Below are positions 1 through 13,977 of a DNA stretch of 64,000 nucleotides, in pieces. Location: the NCBI GenBank assembly GCA_020055645.1, contig CM034549.1, forward strand, positions 18,993,930-19,057,929, given 5' to 3'. The translations under genes were made by a program, and so were the position numbers. Source of the DNA: Tomocerus qinae (lineage: Eukaryota; Arthropoda; Collembola; Entomobryomorpha; Tomoceridae). How positions within the stretch are numbered: the stretch's first letter is position 1; each line of letters begins with the position of its first letter. The notes beneath the pieces are model-generated. The model searched no databases, had not been told where the DNA came from, and saw only the letters and a list, made by a program, of their open reading frames with translations.

Positions 1-537
1 GTGTTGCCACTGTTTCCGCTGTTGCCGCTGGGAGGTATGGGAGTGAGCGGCAACATCATAATAGCGGAGGCAGTGGCAACAATGGCGACACGCTAGAATC
101 CCTGGCGGCAACACGCTACAACCACTTGCGGCAACAGCGGCGACACGCTACAACCACTTGCAGCAACAGCGGCGACACGCTGCAACCACTAGCAGCAACA
201 CTGACTAGCGGCAACAGAGACACATTAATCTGGTTTCCTCTGTGTTGCTCTTGTCTTAGAGCATTGAGCTCAGAGCAACAGTGCACTGGCTTATATTAGG
301 TTTAGCGACAACAGAGGAAATCAGATTAATGTGACTCTGTTGCCGCTAGTGGTTGCAGCGTGTAGCCGCAAGTGGTTGTAGCGTGTAGCCGCTGTTGCCG
401 CTAGTGGTTGTAACGTGTCGCCACTGTTGCCGCCAGTGATTGTAGCGTGTCGCCACTGTCTCCGCTATTATGCTGTTGCCGCTCACCCCCATACCTCCCA
501 GCGGCAACGGCGGCAACAGCGGAAACAGTGGCAACAC
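1..537. mobile_element. Small foldback repeat with minisatellite arms
   Basis: The left part (about 1-247) and the right part (about 305-537) are inverted copies around a loop of about 57 bp. The right end CAGTGGCAACAC at 526-537 mirrors the first bases of the window. Both arms contain a tandem repeat of about 32 bp (core CGGCAACAGCGGCGACAC followed by GCTACAACCACTT), present about three times per arm with small changes. It is much more GC-rich than its surroundings. No protein is encoded; ORFs across it are repeat translations. Such structure is typical of non-autonomous foldback elements. The left end coincides with the window edge, so neither the true terminus nor a target duplication can be checked. 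Confidence 0.75.
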
Positions 538-1235
538 AGTACCGCTGCCTAAATTCAGCCCCCGCGACAGATTTGGTCACGAATTAGCTAGTAATTTATT
601 TATATTTTCAACATTTTTTGGGAGAACTGCTGGTGTAAGCGAATGCGTAGGAATAAGTTGATGAAAACCGGTGTTTCAATGTAACTTTGCACGGGCTTTC
701 GATTGGTATCAACGGTTTTGTCGTGCTACTTACGGTTCTTTAGATACATAGGGCCTGAATCCTAGTTTGACACCCTGTACACTGCGGATGTGGTGAGTGG
801 TGACGATTGAATTCACATTTAGTTGAACAAGCTTATGAGTTATTTTTTGTTCAGACAAAACGAATAAGACAAGACGAACATAATAGAATTCCGACTATGT
901 ACACCGAAGAAAATTTAAAAGATAAAATAGGTAAAAATTAATAGACTATAGATGCAGGTTCTTCATTTCCAAGTTTAATTGAAACTATGAAAAATGTAAA
1001 ATTGTGGATACTCTTGAAAACAATCTGTTATCATGTTGATTCGGGCGCATCGGGTATGTTTCTGACAATCGTATAAAGAAGTAATATAATGTAAATAATA
1101 CATTGACATTTTCGTGAGAAATCCAGGGACTGGCATGGTAAATAGGTATGTTAGATTGCAAAGCTAATTAAAAAAGCCTCGTTTGGCAATTTCAACATTT
1201 TTTGCAAGTGAATTGGTTTGAAAGTCCTCATTAAA

Positions 1236-1293
1236 ATGTCATTGTCATCGATCTCGTTTTCTCGTCCTCGAACCCGAACCTTCAATGGAAAAG
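1236..1293 (+). CDS. Possible first coding exon, unidentified
   Basis: An ATG opens a 58-nt frame that runs into a consensus splice donor (AAAAG followed by GTAAGC), leaving phase 1. The predicted peptide MSLSSISFSRPRTRTFNGK is rich in Ser and Arg with no acidic residues, as in a mitochondrial presequence. The segment is less AT-rich than its surroundings. No following exon could be linked with confidence: acceptors near 2888 and 3380 are phase-compatible but tiny. I do not recognise the protein, and chance occurrence is quite possible. Confidence 0.2.
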
Positions 1294-2875
1294 GTAAGCA
1301 AACTGCCAATTTCCATGCAATTCTACTCAAAAATAAAGTTAGCTAGTACTACGTCATTACTTTGTGTATACGTAACAAATGTCAAAAAACAATGACGTGT
1401 TATTTATTTGGGAAGCCCTATGCAGATAGCTATACCTCACGATGCATTATTATTGTAAACAACATAAGGCAAGTAATCCCTACGTACATAACTTCTAGCT
1501 AGTTGATTATTTCAGTGTGCAAAAAACCAGATTTTCTAGCTATTACGTAAAAGCTTCATCGCTTCATTCAGTCGTATCATGCATGATCGTTGAATATAGC
1601 ACTAAAAGATCAATGCCAATGGCATGACCTGAAATACGTTTTGTTTTACTTGGTTGGGTAGTATGGGTAGTATAATCAATAGATGATAATTACAATTGGA
1701 TCGTATATTATATGAAATAAGTCACATCGATGAAATGGAAACTAGAGTGACAGGATTTTGCCTCTGTGCTCCTAAAAAGTAGTGAACTGGATAGGTACAG
1801 ATAAATAGGACAAACGTACTATTGACATCAATTCAATTAAATAGGTACATAAACATCACTTCTGAAAAGCAGGTTTTCATAGGGCACAAGTTCAAATTAT
1901 GCAACAACAACGCTCATAACACTTCGCCAATGTAAAAGGTAAACATAAGAATTACTTGTAAATATCTTTACTGTAACTTTATATGGCGAAATGAATAGGA
2001 ACAGATGACAATCAAAGGTGCATAATGCATATTTTGCACTGCAAATGCGTAATATGAAATTATACCTCAAAAAACTTGATTTGACTGCTCATCCTATAGA
2101 TAACTCATAAACTTAAAAAAAATGATTTGATTATCCTCCTGTTTATCCTCCTAGACTAAGAAACTGGACCCTGCATTTACTTGTCCTTCGAAAGGTAATT
2201 TGAGATTGAAAATACGAGATGTGAAATACGTCATAGTTTTTTACGACTTTTGCTGTGTGAATTGTTTAATAGGTATGCGACCTGCGTCATCCATTATGAT
2301 GGTCCACAAGATCCAAAAGATAAGCAGAACTGCATAAATGGGATTTTATAGTGCCTTAGGGGCAATGGGAGCCACCAATTAGATATTAAATATATTTTCT
2401 CTGAAAAACAATCATGTTTTTTCAGGAAAACTTACCAGTTTAAGTAAATTGAAATCTTCTGAAATAATTTTCCATTTTCTACATGAGAATCTACCACGAA
2501 TTATAATATAAAATGCATGTTTCTGATTGTGCATGTCAAAATATGAGAATTTTGCATTGTTCTGTAGGAATTAGTAAGTTTGTTATTATTACTTAGTATA
2601 ATCATGAGATAGAAATTATTTCTGCAATTACAGAAATAGCTGTGGCAGACAGATGTTGCGGCATAAGTATATCGTAAGGAGAGGAAACTTACGTTAAATA
2701 ACAATTTATATTTAACAGTGAGCGATTGCACTCATCAAACCGTAGCTATTGTGTTACGATAGGCAGACAGTCACGACTAAGTATTACTAAAAGCGTATTT
2801 TAGGGTTACTTAAGTTTAAATCAAATAATTTTTGCTATAATTTCATGAATTGTGTAGATAATGAAAAGAACATAC

Positions 2876-2966
2876 CGCCTCTTTTAGCCATGGTGTCCAG
2901 AAATGGGAGGTCTACTCCAGCAGTTTCCGACATAAGGGTTTTCAACTTGACCAGAAACAATGACAT
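2876..2966 (-). CDS. Possible first coding exon, unidentified
   Basis: On the minus strand an ATG (2966-2964) with an in-frame stop just upstream starts a 91-nt frame. It ends at a good donor (GGCG followed by GTATGT), leaving phase 1. The peptide of 30 residues begins MSLFLVKLKTL and ends DLPFLDTMAKRG. It has balanced composition unlike the surrounding AT-rich translations, and the GC content rises over it. The opposite strand also has a fair acceptor (CCTCTTTTAG at 2878-2887), so the strand is not certain. No family was recognised and no downstream exon was linked. Confidence 0.22.
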
Positions 2967-5900
2967 GTCTCTTTAACTGCTATTTTGAGTAAATTGCTCT
3001 TGTTTAAAACAAAAAATGAATTCAATTCCCAAGAACAAAATTGAATTCAAAAAGATAATCAAGTCCAGTCGAGAAACACAATTGGAAAGTCCAATAAACC
3101 CCTCGCAAGAAAATCTCACGATAATTTGTTTTTTATTATTATTGAATAAGTTTTCTGTGTCTAGTACGAATATCCTTTCGGACACAGGAGTGTTTAAAAC
3201 GTCTTATTCTTAGCGGTGTTGTTGGTCCACACTGTCACACTGAATTGACAAATGAGTCACATTACAGTTTTGTTATTTAGGCTAGAATCACCCAAAGGGT
3301 AAAAGTATGTTGGTAAAAACTGCTAGAAAAACGTCTATAACAAGTTCTAACGGAGCGGCTTCTTTCACTGATTTTTTTGTTTTAGTTGCAATGTACTATT
3401 GCCCATGTGAGTATTTTTCTGTTGAGGAGAATTGGAGTAAATTGAAAATTGTGCTGTGCCTTGGCCAGCCTGTTGTATTATAAACTAAAGGGGTTGAATT
3501 GAAAGATGTAGGTTTACTCGTTAGGTAGTACAATCTCTGCTCCGTTTTTGGAAACGTAACAATAATTTAGGGACAGTCTCCTCAGAGAATAAGCCTAGCT
3601 GAGTATGGCATAATGTGTACGGGAGCGTAGAGCAAGACAGTTAATTGTTTAAGGACTGTTGACTATACAATTGTAGAATTGAGTGGCTAGGAGTGCAAAT
3701 GAACAATGAATTTGACTGTATATCTGCAGCATAGACGTGGAGTTGGCCATACTCTGTAATATTTAAGATGGGTTGTGGGTCAATGAGTTAGACGAATAAT
3801 ATTTCTAGAGTACCTATACCTCATTTTCGACTCTGCTACGTTTGCCTCTCATATTAATAGTTCCAGAAACATAGAAAATCCATCCTCTCTCAAGTAGAAT
3901 ATATAATAACATCCAAGTGGGCCATTAGCAAGGTGCACATAATGTACTCGTAAGAAAAGCTTTAAATTGTACATCAAGAATTCCTTTTGGTTTAGTTGGG
4001 GACTGAATATTTAACACTTTATGGTGCTTGGGGATTGGGTTAGTACTTAATTTAATGCAGCAACAGACATAATGCTCAGGTATGCGTGTATATTATGTGC
4101 ACTGTCCACGGACTTTGTACCTCAACTTATCTGACAAAAACAAAGATGCATTTTATAACATAGTATAGATATAATGATGCAGTTATATAATCCTAAGAAT
4201 CATACCAAGACGAACACATCATATGTACTCTATGTACCTTTCACGAACTCGTTTACGATCGAATTAAAAGGCCAAGGATAAAAAGGAAAGTTTGCACTTG
4301 CCGTAGTTGTGCTCTGCTCTATCTCTGTTTTGTACTCACTTTTATACATACACTGCAACCAAAGGGTGCAGTTTCTGTGTTTACATCTTATCATTTCATT
4401 TTTAAGCTCAAATAACTAATATACAAATGTAGCTATTAGATGTACATTATTATGAGTTATATCTTAATAGTGAATAATGCTAACGTTTTTAATCTCAACG
4501 CACAGAGACGTGCATCACATGGGAAGGTTGCCAATGAGTTTGGAATATGCGAAGGCGCATAGGTAACGTAGTAGATAAGAAATGTTACATAACCAAATTT
4601 GAGACCGTGTACCGTGGCTCTATGCTACGCTATGACCCAAAAACAAGATCTTTGAACACAGTATCATTGATGAGTTCATATAACGTAGACCTACTACATC
4701 TACTACTACATAACTACTGCTGTCTACCTGCATGTGTACCATATGTGACCATTTATAAGGTAGCAGCAATAAGATTAGCACTCAGGTCCCTACAAACCTA
4801 TCCAAATATCCTTAAGGAGTACAATTGAGATACTGCAGATTTGCACGTGAATACTTTACATAGGTATCCGGCGGAAAATTTACAATGTGAAACATTGTCA
4901 TTTTAACAGTCGTGTAGATAGATTTCGTGTACCATTTTGTTTGAGGAGCCCTTTTCCATTATAGGTCAACTTCCATTTGAGAAATAGAACGCGTACCCCT
5001 ATCATCATCATGTAAGCATTACCTTTGTACGCGTATCTTTCATATGCTTGCATTTAGCATTACTTATTAAACGCCATAGATTAAGTATTCATAGCAGAGT
5101 ATATGATTCAACGCATGCATAATAGATACAAAACTTCATAGTGACCAAGTAATCATAATAATCAGGTATCACCCATGTTATCTTACAGACAAACGCACAA
5201 CCTCCTTTGTTCTGTACACACTATAAGTATGTTCATGTAACTAATAGAAGTTAGTAGTACACTAAAATGACATTTACCGAAAGATCTATTCAATCATCAT
5301 TACGGTACAAAGTCCATCTTGTAGATAGAGTACCTACTCAATACGTTATACCCAATGACGTTACTAAGCTAGGTTTGCAGACTTGAAATCAGGCACTGGA
5401 GAAAAAATCTGTGATAATAATTGTGTTTATTTCATGAATTAAAGTTACTTAAATTAATTTATTAAATCTCAAACAAAATTATATTATTCCGACGTAACTA
5501 CATTAGATTTATGTCAATCGAATGATCGTGTCAAGGACTATTAAATGATATTTCCAAATCAAAATTGGTGTATTTTCTTCAAGCCCAATATAATGTGTAT
5601 TAAAGAAAATGCAATTTTACTCGAAATTGTTTTGATATAATTTTGAAACAACCGAAATACACTATACAAGAAGAGAGCTATTATAATTTTAAGTCTTTAA
5701 AGTAGTACTATGCTATAGTAATAGCGAAGATTACATTTTTTATATTAAATTATTATTGTAGTATTTATTAGCAATAGCGTTCCATTATCTTGCTAGGTCT
5801 TATGTCAGGTACATTTATAATGGTATCTTTATGTAAGCTTAGTAGGTTAATAAAGGACCAATATTATTTACGCTATATTAATAATGCTTCTATGTACAGC

Positions 5901-8900
5901 TCATCAGGGAAGAAAAGAAAGGTACAATATTTTTCCTGCCGTTTTTACTTTGTACTACTCCAATGTAGCGAATTGAAAACCTGTATTTGCGAATTTTTAT
6001 CGTCGCCTGTTAAAGCAAGAGTGAATGAATCACTGACCTTGACATCTTACGTAGACTTGTCTCGTCATTATTAAGCATATGCATAAAGGAATTGTTTTGA
6101 GCAATATTAGTGCACGCAATTGTATCTGATTATTTGATACTGATTAATTATCGGGTCGAAATCTATTGTATGATGCATAAATACTACGTGTAAAAGTAGT
6201 CAATTAAAACTTCGTAGTAGAACCAGATATAATATATGCAAATGGAAGATACAGAGTAAATGAATGATGTTAAACGTTACTCTGCCGCACAGGAATACTA
6301 TTAGATCTATTCTTCAGACTAACTTAAAATCGCATAGTAATAGTAATAACAGGATTTGTATTTTAGGTCATTGTCAGTTTTAACAACTCTCCTGTAATGT
6401 AAATTATTGAGCAATGCATTTAGCAGTGGTCAAAGACAACTCCTTATTACTCACCCTTTTGCGTATTTGACTTTAAGTATTACTACTAACTACGCAGAGA
6501 CAAAGATTCCATAAAAATAAGATATTAATGATGAATGATGATTCACATGCTAATGCGACGTCAATTAGACAAATAAATGTAATTTTAATAAATAATATTG
6601 ATTAAAATTTGCAGATGTAATAAAATATTTGTCAGGCAAACAATAAATTATTGGACGATTTTTCATAGGAAAAGTAGCTTGAAATTCATTTGACATTCCC
6701 AAATTAAAACCAAAAATAATCATAGCTTGAGATTCTGAAAGCATTATAATCTTTAGTATCATTGAAATGATTTTATTCTAAACATATGTACTAAGTACTA
6801 GTAGCTTGGAAAGCAATTCCAAAATTTTATCCTTGTTGTCTTTGGTGGGTGTTCTGGAACTCCATTCAAACCAATCAATCAACAAAAAGACTGCAAAAAA
6901 TCAGCCAATGCATCAACATCAAGCTGCTGTTTAGATGCCTTAGCTATTTTCTGTGATGACTTTTCCTTAATATGTAGCCTTTAGGCTTTAGGGGATTTCT
7001 GTTGTAGTTTTCTCAAGTATTTCCGTCTATACAAAAAACTTTAGTACCCTAATCTACGTCATATTCACTGGTTAGTAGTACCTAGAAAAAGATCCAACAG
7101 AATCTGATACTTTGATATAGTATTGACGCATTTTATTTTGAAGATAGGAATAGACTTGAGTAGATTGTTTGCATGGATCATTAAGTGATTTTTATCACAA
7201 TTTTACATAGAAATCTTCCTTAGGAAACATCTACCTCAACAGAGTACAGAGAACTAAATAGTCTAGACAATATTAAAATAGTAGAGGTAAGTACAAGTTG
7301 ATGTTCGTTAACTTATCAAAATCACCTTGACTTTTTGTGTCTATTCAGCATATGGATAATAGAACTACCTGTATGTGTGTATCCAATATTGTCATAAGCC
7401 AACTCACGAACTATTGTGTGTGATATTTATTATCTATACCTATGTAGATTGATATGGCTTTATTTATTAGTTGTTTAGGTACATTGCAAAAAGTTATGTT
7501 TGTTATTTTAATTTTAACTACACGTTGGAATACATTGATCTGGAACAAGTTGGGCTTCCATAAAAATGTTTCATTGACCTTGACTAAATAATTTCGAAGT
7601 GAGTGTGGTAGATCTTTATTCACGTATCCCACTATACTAATCGGTTCCTGTCCAGAGAGTAATTATCACCTTTGTTTTTCTTCCATATATGGAGTCTTTC
7701 ATGATATTGTGGTTCCTGGTGTTTAAAATATTTCATGGCTATTTACGCAGGAAAAATCCTCTTTTAAATTCCGGTTCACAGAACTATACTAAGGTGATAT
7801 TATGGAAGTAAAATCCCGATCCGACAAATCCTATTACTTGTTTGGAAAACTAAACCACACCAGTTGTGTGAACCAACAATTGCAACCTGTTCTGCTTCCG
7901 TGTATATTATACAGGTACTCCAGTAATACCTATAATCTAAATACCTGCTTATACATATCTGAACTTCAAAAGTGAAAAACAGTAATTAAACATATCCTAT
8001 GGGGTAGTGTGGTAGTAGTTGTGGTATGTCAATACTACTACTACTATGTTTCAAACCAAGTATTAAATTAAGAATACCTATTAAAGGTATTTCTTCGTTT
8101 TCTTCCTCCATTCTGCTGTTTCTTTGTCCACATTTCTACATAAAGGAATAGATTTAATAACAAAGAAAATATCTTACTTTGATAGCGTTCCATGATGCAA
8201 AAACTTTGGTCACACTGTTTTATTAGCTTTGTATCTGGAATGTATTTAATAAATTGAAAAGGTACACAGTAGGATATGAATTATAGCACCTCTGTATTTC
8301 TTCGCACGTTTCTTCACACACACATCGATAAATGATTCTCACGTTTTGCTAAAATCTCCAGTGCTAATTCAATATAGATACTATCGTTTTTTCCCAAAAA
8401 ATATACTTTGTGCGAAAAAGTGGTGGAAAATTTTTTAAGTACTCCCATTTACCAATTAAATTCACTCAGGCACGTGGATACACCTTATTTTCCCAGAAAT
8501 GCAATGTACTTATATTATTTCTTGTAACAATCCTTTGTGTTCTTTGTGAGACTAGCTCAACGTATTTATCACAGTCACAAGCAACTTACAATTAAATAAA
8601 GTGACCACTTCCAATTTTGTTCTCTCCATTGGTTTGTTGGTTTGATTGCCTTCCTATCAGTTCAGGCGTGAAAATAAATCACAGGTGAAACTAGGAAATA
8701 CTAAGCTAAGCAATGTTTGTTTGTACATGTACTTGGCATTTTAATATAAACGGTGTCTGTCAGTTCCTCTGATGAATCATGTACTAAGTATCTGTTGAAG
8801 TTTGAACACCTTGTTTCCTCTACGTAAATAAATAGAGACATCTGAGTCTCATTATTTTACTGGAGAAAAAACACGCGCAAAACTCCCGGGTCGAGGAATT

Positions 8901-8909
8901 GCGTAGAAT

Positions 8910-9003
8910 ATGGATCATTCCAATTCAGAGCAACCAAAATCGACTTTCCATTTTGACCAGGTTCAATGGGCTCAGATGTTTACGAGGCATAAATTCATGC
9001 AAG
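8910..9003 (+). CDS. Possible first coding exon, unidentified
   Basis: An ATG preceded by a locally GC-rich leader (8870-8909) opens 31 codons plus one base and runs into the donor GTGGGT after ATGCAAG. The peptide begins MDHSNSEQPKSTFHFDQ and continues VQWAQMFTRHKFMQ, with Trp, Gln, His and Met and no homopolymer runs. That is unusual in this AT-rich region. Beyond the donor the frame stays open to 9219, but the composition degrades to AT-driven residues. I do not recognise the family and could not place a second exon before the palindromic element at 13556. Confidence 0.28.
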
Positions 9004-12000
9004 GTGGGTCTTCCTTGCGTTTAGGAAATGTGTGGGTGGAGAATAGCGTGGCTCCTTGTGTCCACAAAAAGCCCAATTGCTTTTTAATAGTTATTTTACG
9101 ACCGCGTGGAATTCTGCATCAATTTTTACTTTCTTTACTTGATGCCTCTATTGCATTACCCTATCTCAAAATCTTAATGCATGCCAAAATATCTATATCT
9201 ATAATATTTCAATTTAGGTAAAATATAATTGTAAACATTTTGTACATGTAATGCTGTATAATAACTATATATATACGCTCTTTATTTGTTATTTACTAGT
9301 TATTTATTTACTTGTGCTTGTGCTATATGATACCTTTACAATACATCATATTTACTTATACGATCAATATTTATGATTTGCTAATGTAACAATACACAGA
9401 GTGATCTTATCATACTCATAAGCCTGCTATTGAAATTGCGTGATTAAATTCTAAAAAGATATTTTGTACATATCATACTAAGCCATAATAGTAATATCGT
9501 TATTTACCATATCATCTAGCATAGATCAAAAATAGATTTTTCTAAATACACATGTAGATAGAAGAGATAAGCATGTTTTAATGCAGTGACTAACGCACCT
9601 CAACAAAGATTGTTATACCTATACATAATGTTAATTCATCTACTTCTCACATTGTATGTATGAATCGTAGATTGCCCAAACATTTGTATTCATATCTTAG
9701 GTATACTTATTTTAGCATTTAATATTCCAAACCTAAGTTAAATATTTTACAAGTTACAAAATGTCAGTAGATATTAATTGGTAATTAGGTACTATACTTA
9801 CAGTTAATAAGGTAAAGGTTACTTATTCATTGCAAATAAGTCGTCCGAATCATTGCCAAGCATAAAAATAACTATTTACTACGTTACTACCACTTTAGTA
9901 GGTAGGTATCTTAATTTAGATCAAGCTATCACACTGCACTGTGAGGAGAGTAGTACAATTTATTTAACTACATCGTCATTTTCTGTCTACAGATACTCTT
10001 ATAGCTCCTCCTAAGGTTAAATTACAAATCTGAAGTATACTGTAAAAATAGTAAATCAATTTTTTTTACAGAAATGTTCTCGATAACATTTTTAAGCCTC
10101 GTAAAAACAAATTCACACCAAATACATGCATTATGCACAGTAAATGGTTGGCATTTAATTTTGATTAGTGTAGGCATGTTTGGGAACAAATTGGACGGGT
10201 ACATGCGGCAGTACATAACAATAAAAATTTAACGAATCTAAAATGAGTCAATGTTAATTACAAATAGCATGACATACGACTTGGTGTATTATGTATTTAT
10301 TTGAAACAAGAAAATTCATGTAAGGAAATAATTATTTGACTACCCATTACACGTTTTGCATAATTAGTTCAATACTGAAATCCTCACCTTGTGATAAATC
10401 TCCAATTACAATTAGGTATTTGCTATACTGTGCTTAGCACAAGAAACAAAGGTAAAAGAGGGGATCGATGTGTGTGTACTAAATGTCCATAATAGGTTAA
10501 AGCCTATATACGTAACACGTATGTACATGATATTTAAGCATATCAAGTAAACATGCATGCACTAGGTCAAGTACATTGGTCACATTTTTCTGCTTAATAA
10601 ATCACCATAAAAGCTTCAAAGTACAAGAATTGAAACGCTTTACAAACTACCAATTCAAGTACAATGAATGTAAGTACTAACTGACCAATGGGATGGATTA
10701 AATTTAGTAAAATGCCTAACAACCAAGCTTCGCTGCTTATGGTAATGGCTCTTATTAACTGAATTGAATTACTTATACACTAAGGAATTGGGAACAACAA
10801 CAAGAGTGCGTTTCCGAAAGGAGATATGGCTCAATGCATACATTTATTTTTACTTGTCGATTTAGTACCTGATTGTAAATCTTCATAAACACGATTACGA
10901 GATTAAGTAGGTAAGCAATTACTTCATGCCAAGAACATAGATCAGATACAAATATTACAATATTATTATTTATTCTATGCCAAATCCGATATTCTATTAC
11001 ATTTTCTGTTTGTCTCAAGTACTAAGTTCAAGATTTAAGCTATATCTCCTACATCCCCTTTTGTATACTATGAATTGAATCTTTTTAAATAAACCATTGT
11101 AATTATTATTAGTAAATCAGTAGTGCATTTCACGTTCAGAAATAACTTATTTTTGTATCACGTTTGGTCAGTGAATTTAATATTATCCTAAAATTTATTC
11201 TTCACCTACTCACTCACACCTTGTAAGTTGTAAAGACTGAGAATTGGCATGCCTGTATCTGTATGTAGTGTGCCTGTAAACGGTGTGCATTTTTGGATCA
11301 TGTATATTGATCAAGATTTGGAGATTTTTGTTAACACGACATTAGATATCCATCATTCGTTGTTCACATGATGAATTACAACCATCACATATTTTATTGC
11401 ACAAACAATCTACACTAATCTGCATAAATGCATGGCGTGCTTAAGCGATTTAAAGGCTTCTGTTTCCGCTGATTGTACAAAATTACGCGCATTCCGCAAA
11501 ATTTTATTGCACAAATATGGAAGTTCCATGAAGTGGTATGGTGTTTGAGATTATCCAGTTCTTCAGATGCAGCATTAGTATTGTTCGATAATGTCATGGG
11601 TTAAGATTAGTCAAAACTCGTTGCTTAACTTTTGCTTTTACATGCGCATTAAGTGATGTTAAGTGTTTTTAAGTACGGAAAACACTACAATTATGACGTT
11701 GAAGTTTTTAGTAAAAGTTCTTACACTTTGAACTATGACTTTCACAAGTGATTTAAAACACTACTTCTACCAACGAAATTACTGATGAGTGATGACAGTG
11801 ATAATATGCAAATATTTGAACCACAAAGCTATAAAAGTAATAAACCCATCAATGCAGGATTTATATTTTATCCCCTATCCGTTTTGCTAAACAATAGAGG
11901 AAAATTAATTCGCGTATGAAAAGCTTCTAATCATATCTCCGTAATGTGATTTAAGCAGAAATTAACAAAGCAGGAACATCAATAAAATTTTTGTGACATT

Positions 12001-13549
12001 TTCCATTTACCATTGTACTTATCACTTGAATTAGGTATTAAATATCCACAATTTAAACGTTTGTGAATGAGAAATGTACATAGAAAGCCAAACTTGCACT
12101 GTTCCGTTTGAGATTATCAGACACTTATGACATGTACAGTACAGAAGCATAAATATACCTCTGAACACTGAGGAAATAATATATAGAAAGTGGGACTTGT
12201 GGTAATGTTTACATTTAGTAACAAAGTATTAGCACGTAGGACTATGTATTGGTGCAATTCAATGCAAGTCGATTTCGTTATCTATATCTTGATGCATTAA
12301 TGTTTTAAGCATGCGATTATCATTCTCTTAAGTGTGTAAAACCTATGAGATCATTCATTCATTACTTACTCGCTTTCAATGTAGGGTCGTGTGCCGATGT
12401 CACATGTCATTTCCTCGTAAATGTCAAAAAACTCATCAGTTCAAAATGATTAACTTGGCACTTGGTAGCAATGAAAGAAGACACGTTTTCAGCAACTACA
12501 CTTTATCAGAGCATGTTATGCCTGGATTTTTATGCAACGGATTTTAATGTTTTATCTTCTTCACTTCAAAACAGGCCTTGCCCTTTTATTAGTACACGCT
12601 TCTGGTATTTGGATGAGTTGTATTAAATGGTTGTACTATAATGACTCTAATTGCAGCATGAAAAGCCACACTAGATTCTGTGTTAAATTAGTTCACTAGA
12701 CGTACAAAATTGCAATTCGCTATACTAGTATAATTTTACTAATAAGATGATTGTCAATTGGTTAATAATATTTAGAATGCTTTGACATTATTTTTAGCAT
12801 TTGCATATACATTCATGGGTGTGTGTTGCCTGTTGCCTGACTGTGTAAGGTAACATTATTTGTGTTTAAAAATTGAGTTTCATGTGTCTGTATTTCTTTC
12901 ACTGAATTTATTATATAATTAATGCGCAGAATGGGTGCACTAGGCAAAATTAACAATTAATTGTGAGTATTTTATCGATACCTTTCTACTGTAGATAATA
13001 TCACAGGTCAGATAAAATTAGTACTCATAATTTAATGTGTATTGTTTAGTTAGGTATGGTCGTCAGTAGTAAGTGCTATGTAAATAGCCCAGATAAATTG
13101 TTAGAGTGTCGAGTGGGGCATAAAGTAGCCTACTATTTACATCTTTATTTAGTACCAATTGTATCTATCTAAATGTTTATTACGTATCTGCGATCATGTA
13201 GACACACAAAAGGTGTACGAGAAAGGATGTGGACTCTTCATTTACATATAAATAGTATGATTGGGTAGTATAGTTAGTTTTATTTAGATCTTTAGTAGAA
13301 GTAGACCAGCTCAACAGCCAAAAAGTAATAAAAGGTAGGATTCTAGGGCAATTTAATCTCCCATGATTATTGTCAATCAACTGTGCTATTTACTTATACA
13401 ACTTACAAAGTCTTGTCCCGTTCGCACTAACTCATTTAGATTGGGCATCCTTTTATGTCATTATCATATTTTATATAACATCAGTACATGATAAAGTAGT
13501 AAGTACCATTTTCATTTATAGGCTATACACTTGCTATCAATCAGTAGGG
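9004..13549. other. AT-rich stretch, no recognisable gene
   Basis: About 4.5 kb of AT-rich DNA up to the target-site repeat of the large palindrome. It has short ORFs only, none resembling a known family. The frame at 12332-12547 has slightly better composition but no homologue that I know. No structured repeat was noticed. Confidence 0.6.
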
Positions 13550-13555
13550 TATGTG
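13550..13555. repeat. Left target-site duplication TATGTG
   Basis: The hexamer TATGTG lies immediately outside the first base of the palindromic element (AGTAGTAAGG...). The same hexamer in direct orientation lies immediately outside the last base of the element, at 24849-24854. Confidence 0.75.
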
Positions 13556-13575
13556 AGTAGTAAGGGGACCAGTAA

Positions 13576-13935
13576 GCCACAACCATGACGCCATCTTGGA
13601 TTCTAAAAGGGCTCGGACAGCCACAACCATAGCCTACGGCACTCATCAAGCACAACCACTAACCTAATCCCTTATGCTCGGATAGTAGTCCTCACCCTCA
13701 CTGTATACTTGGATAGCCACAACCATGACGCAATCTTGGATTCTAAAAACGCTCGAACAGCCACAACCATAGCCTACGGCTCTCATCAAGCACATACACT
13801 AACCTTACTCTCGGATAGTAATTCTCACCCTCACTATGCTTGGATAGCCACAACCATAGCCTACTGCATTCATGATAGTACAGGTACTAACCTAACCTAA
13901 CTCTTTCACTTGGATAGTAGCAACCATACCCAATG
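13576..13935. repeat. Subterminal 140-bp tandem repeat, left arm
   Basis: The motif GCCACAACCATGACGC followed by ATCTTGGATTCTAAAA recurs at 13576 and 13716 (period 140). A truncated third unit begins at 13847. The mirror array is at about 24525-24830 in the right arm. Subterminal repeats of this kind often serve as binding sites for an element's own terminal protein or transposase, but that is inference here. Confidence 0.8.
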
Positions 13936-13977
13936 GAAATTTATTAATACATCATTCACAATTTAATGCTTACATAT

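Larger units (their letters stand above)
538..8909. other. AT-rich stretch, no recognisable gene
   Basis: About 8.4 kb of AT-rich DNA dense in stop codons on both strands. The only ORFs are short, with low-complexity, AT-driven composition. Two isolated exon-like islands are listed separately (1236-1293 and 2876-2966). A third at about 4506-4561 has a pyrimidine-rich acceptor and a GTAACG donor, but two of its three frames contain a stop, so I do not call it. The stretch could be intergenic DNA or giant introns of an unidentified gene. Confidence 0.6.

Noticed and set aside
346..661. ORFs across the foldback at the window start
   Set aside because: They read through GC-rich tandem repeats, and their composition follows the repeat, not a protein family.
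12332..12547. 71-codon plus-strand ORF
   Set aside because: Some balanced composition, but no known domain, start context or splice partner.
13880..13910. TTAGG/CCTAA telomere-like words (also at about 24518-24535)
   Set aside because: Only two to three CCTAA copies inside the element's arm, far too few for a telomeric array.
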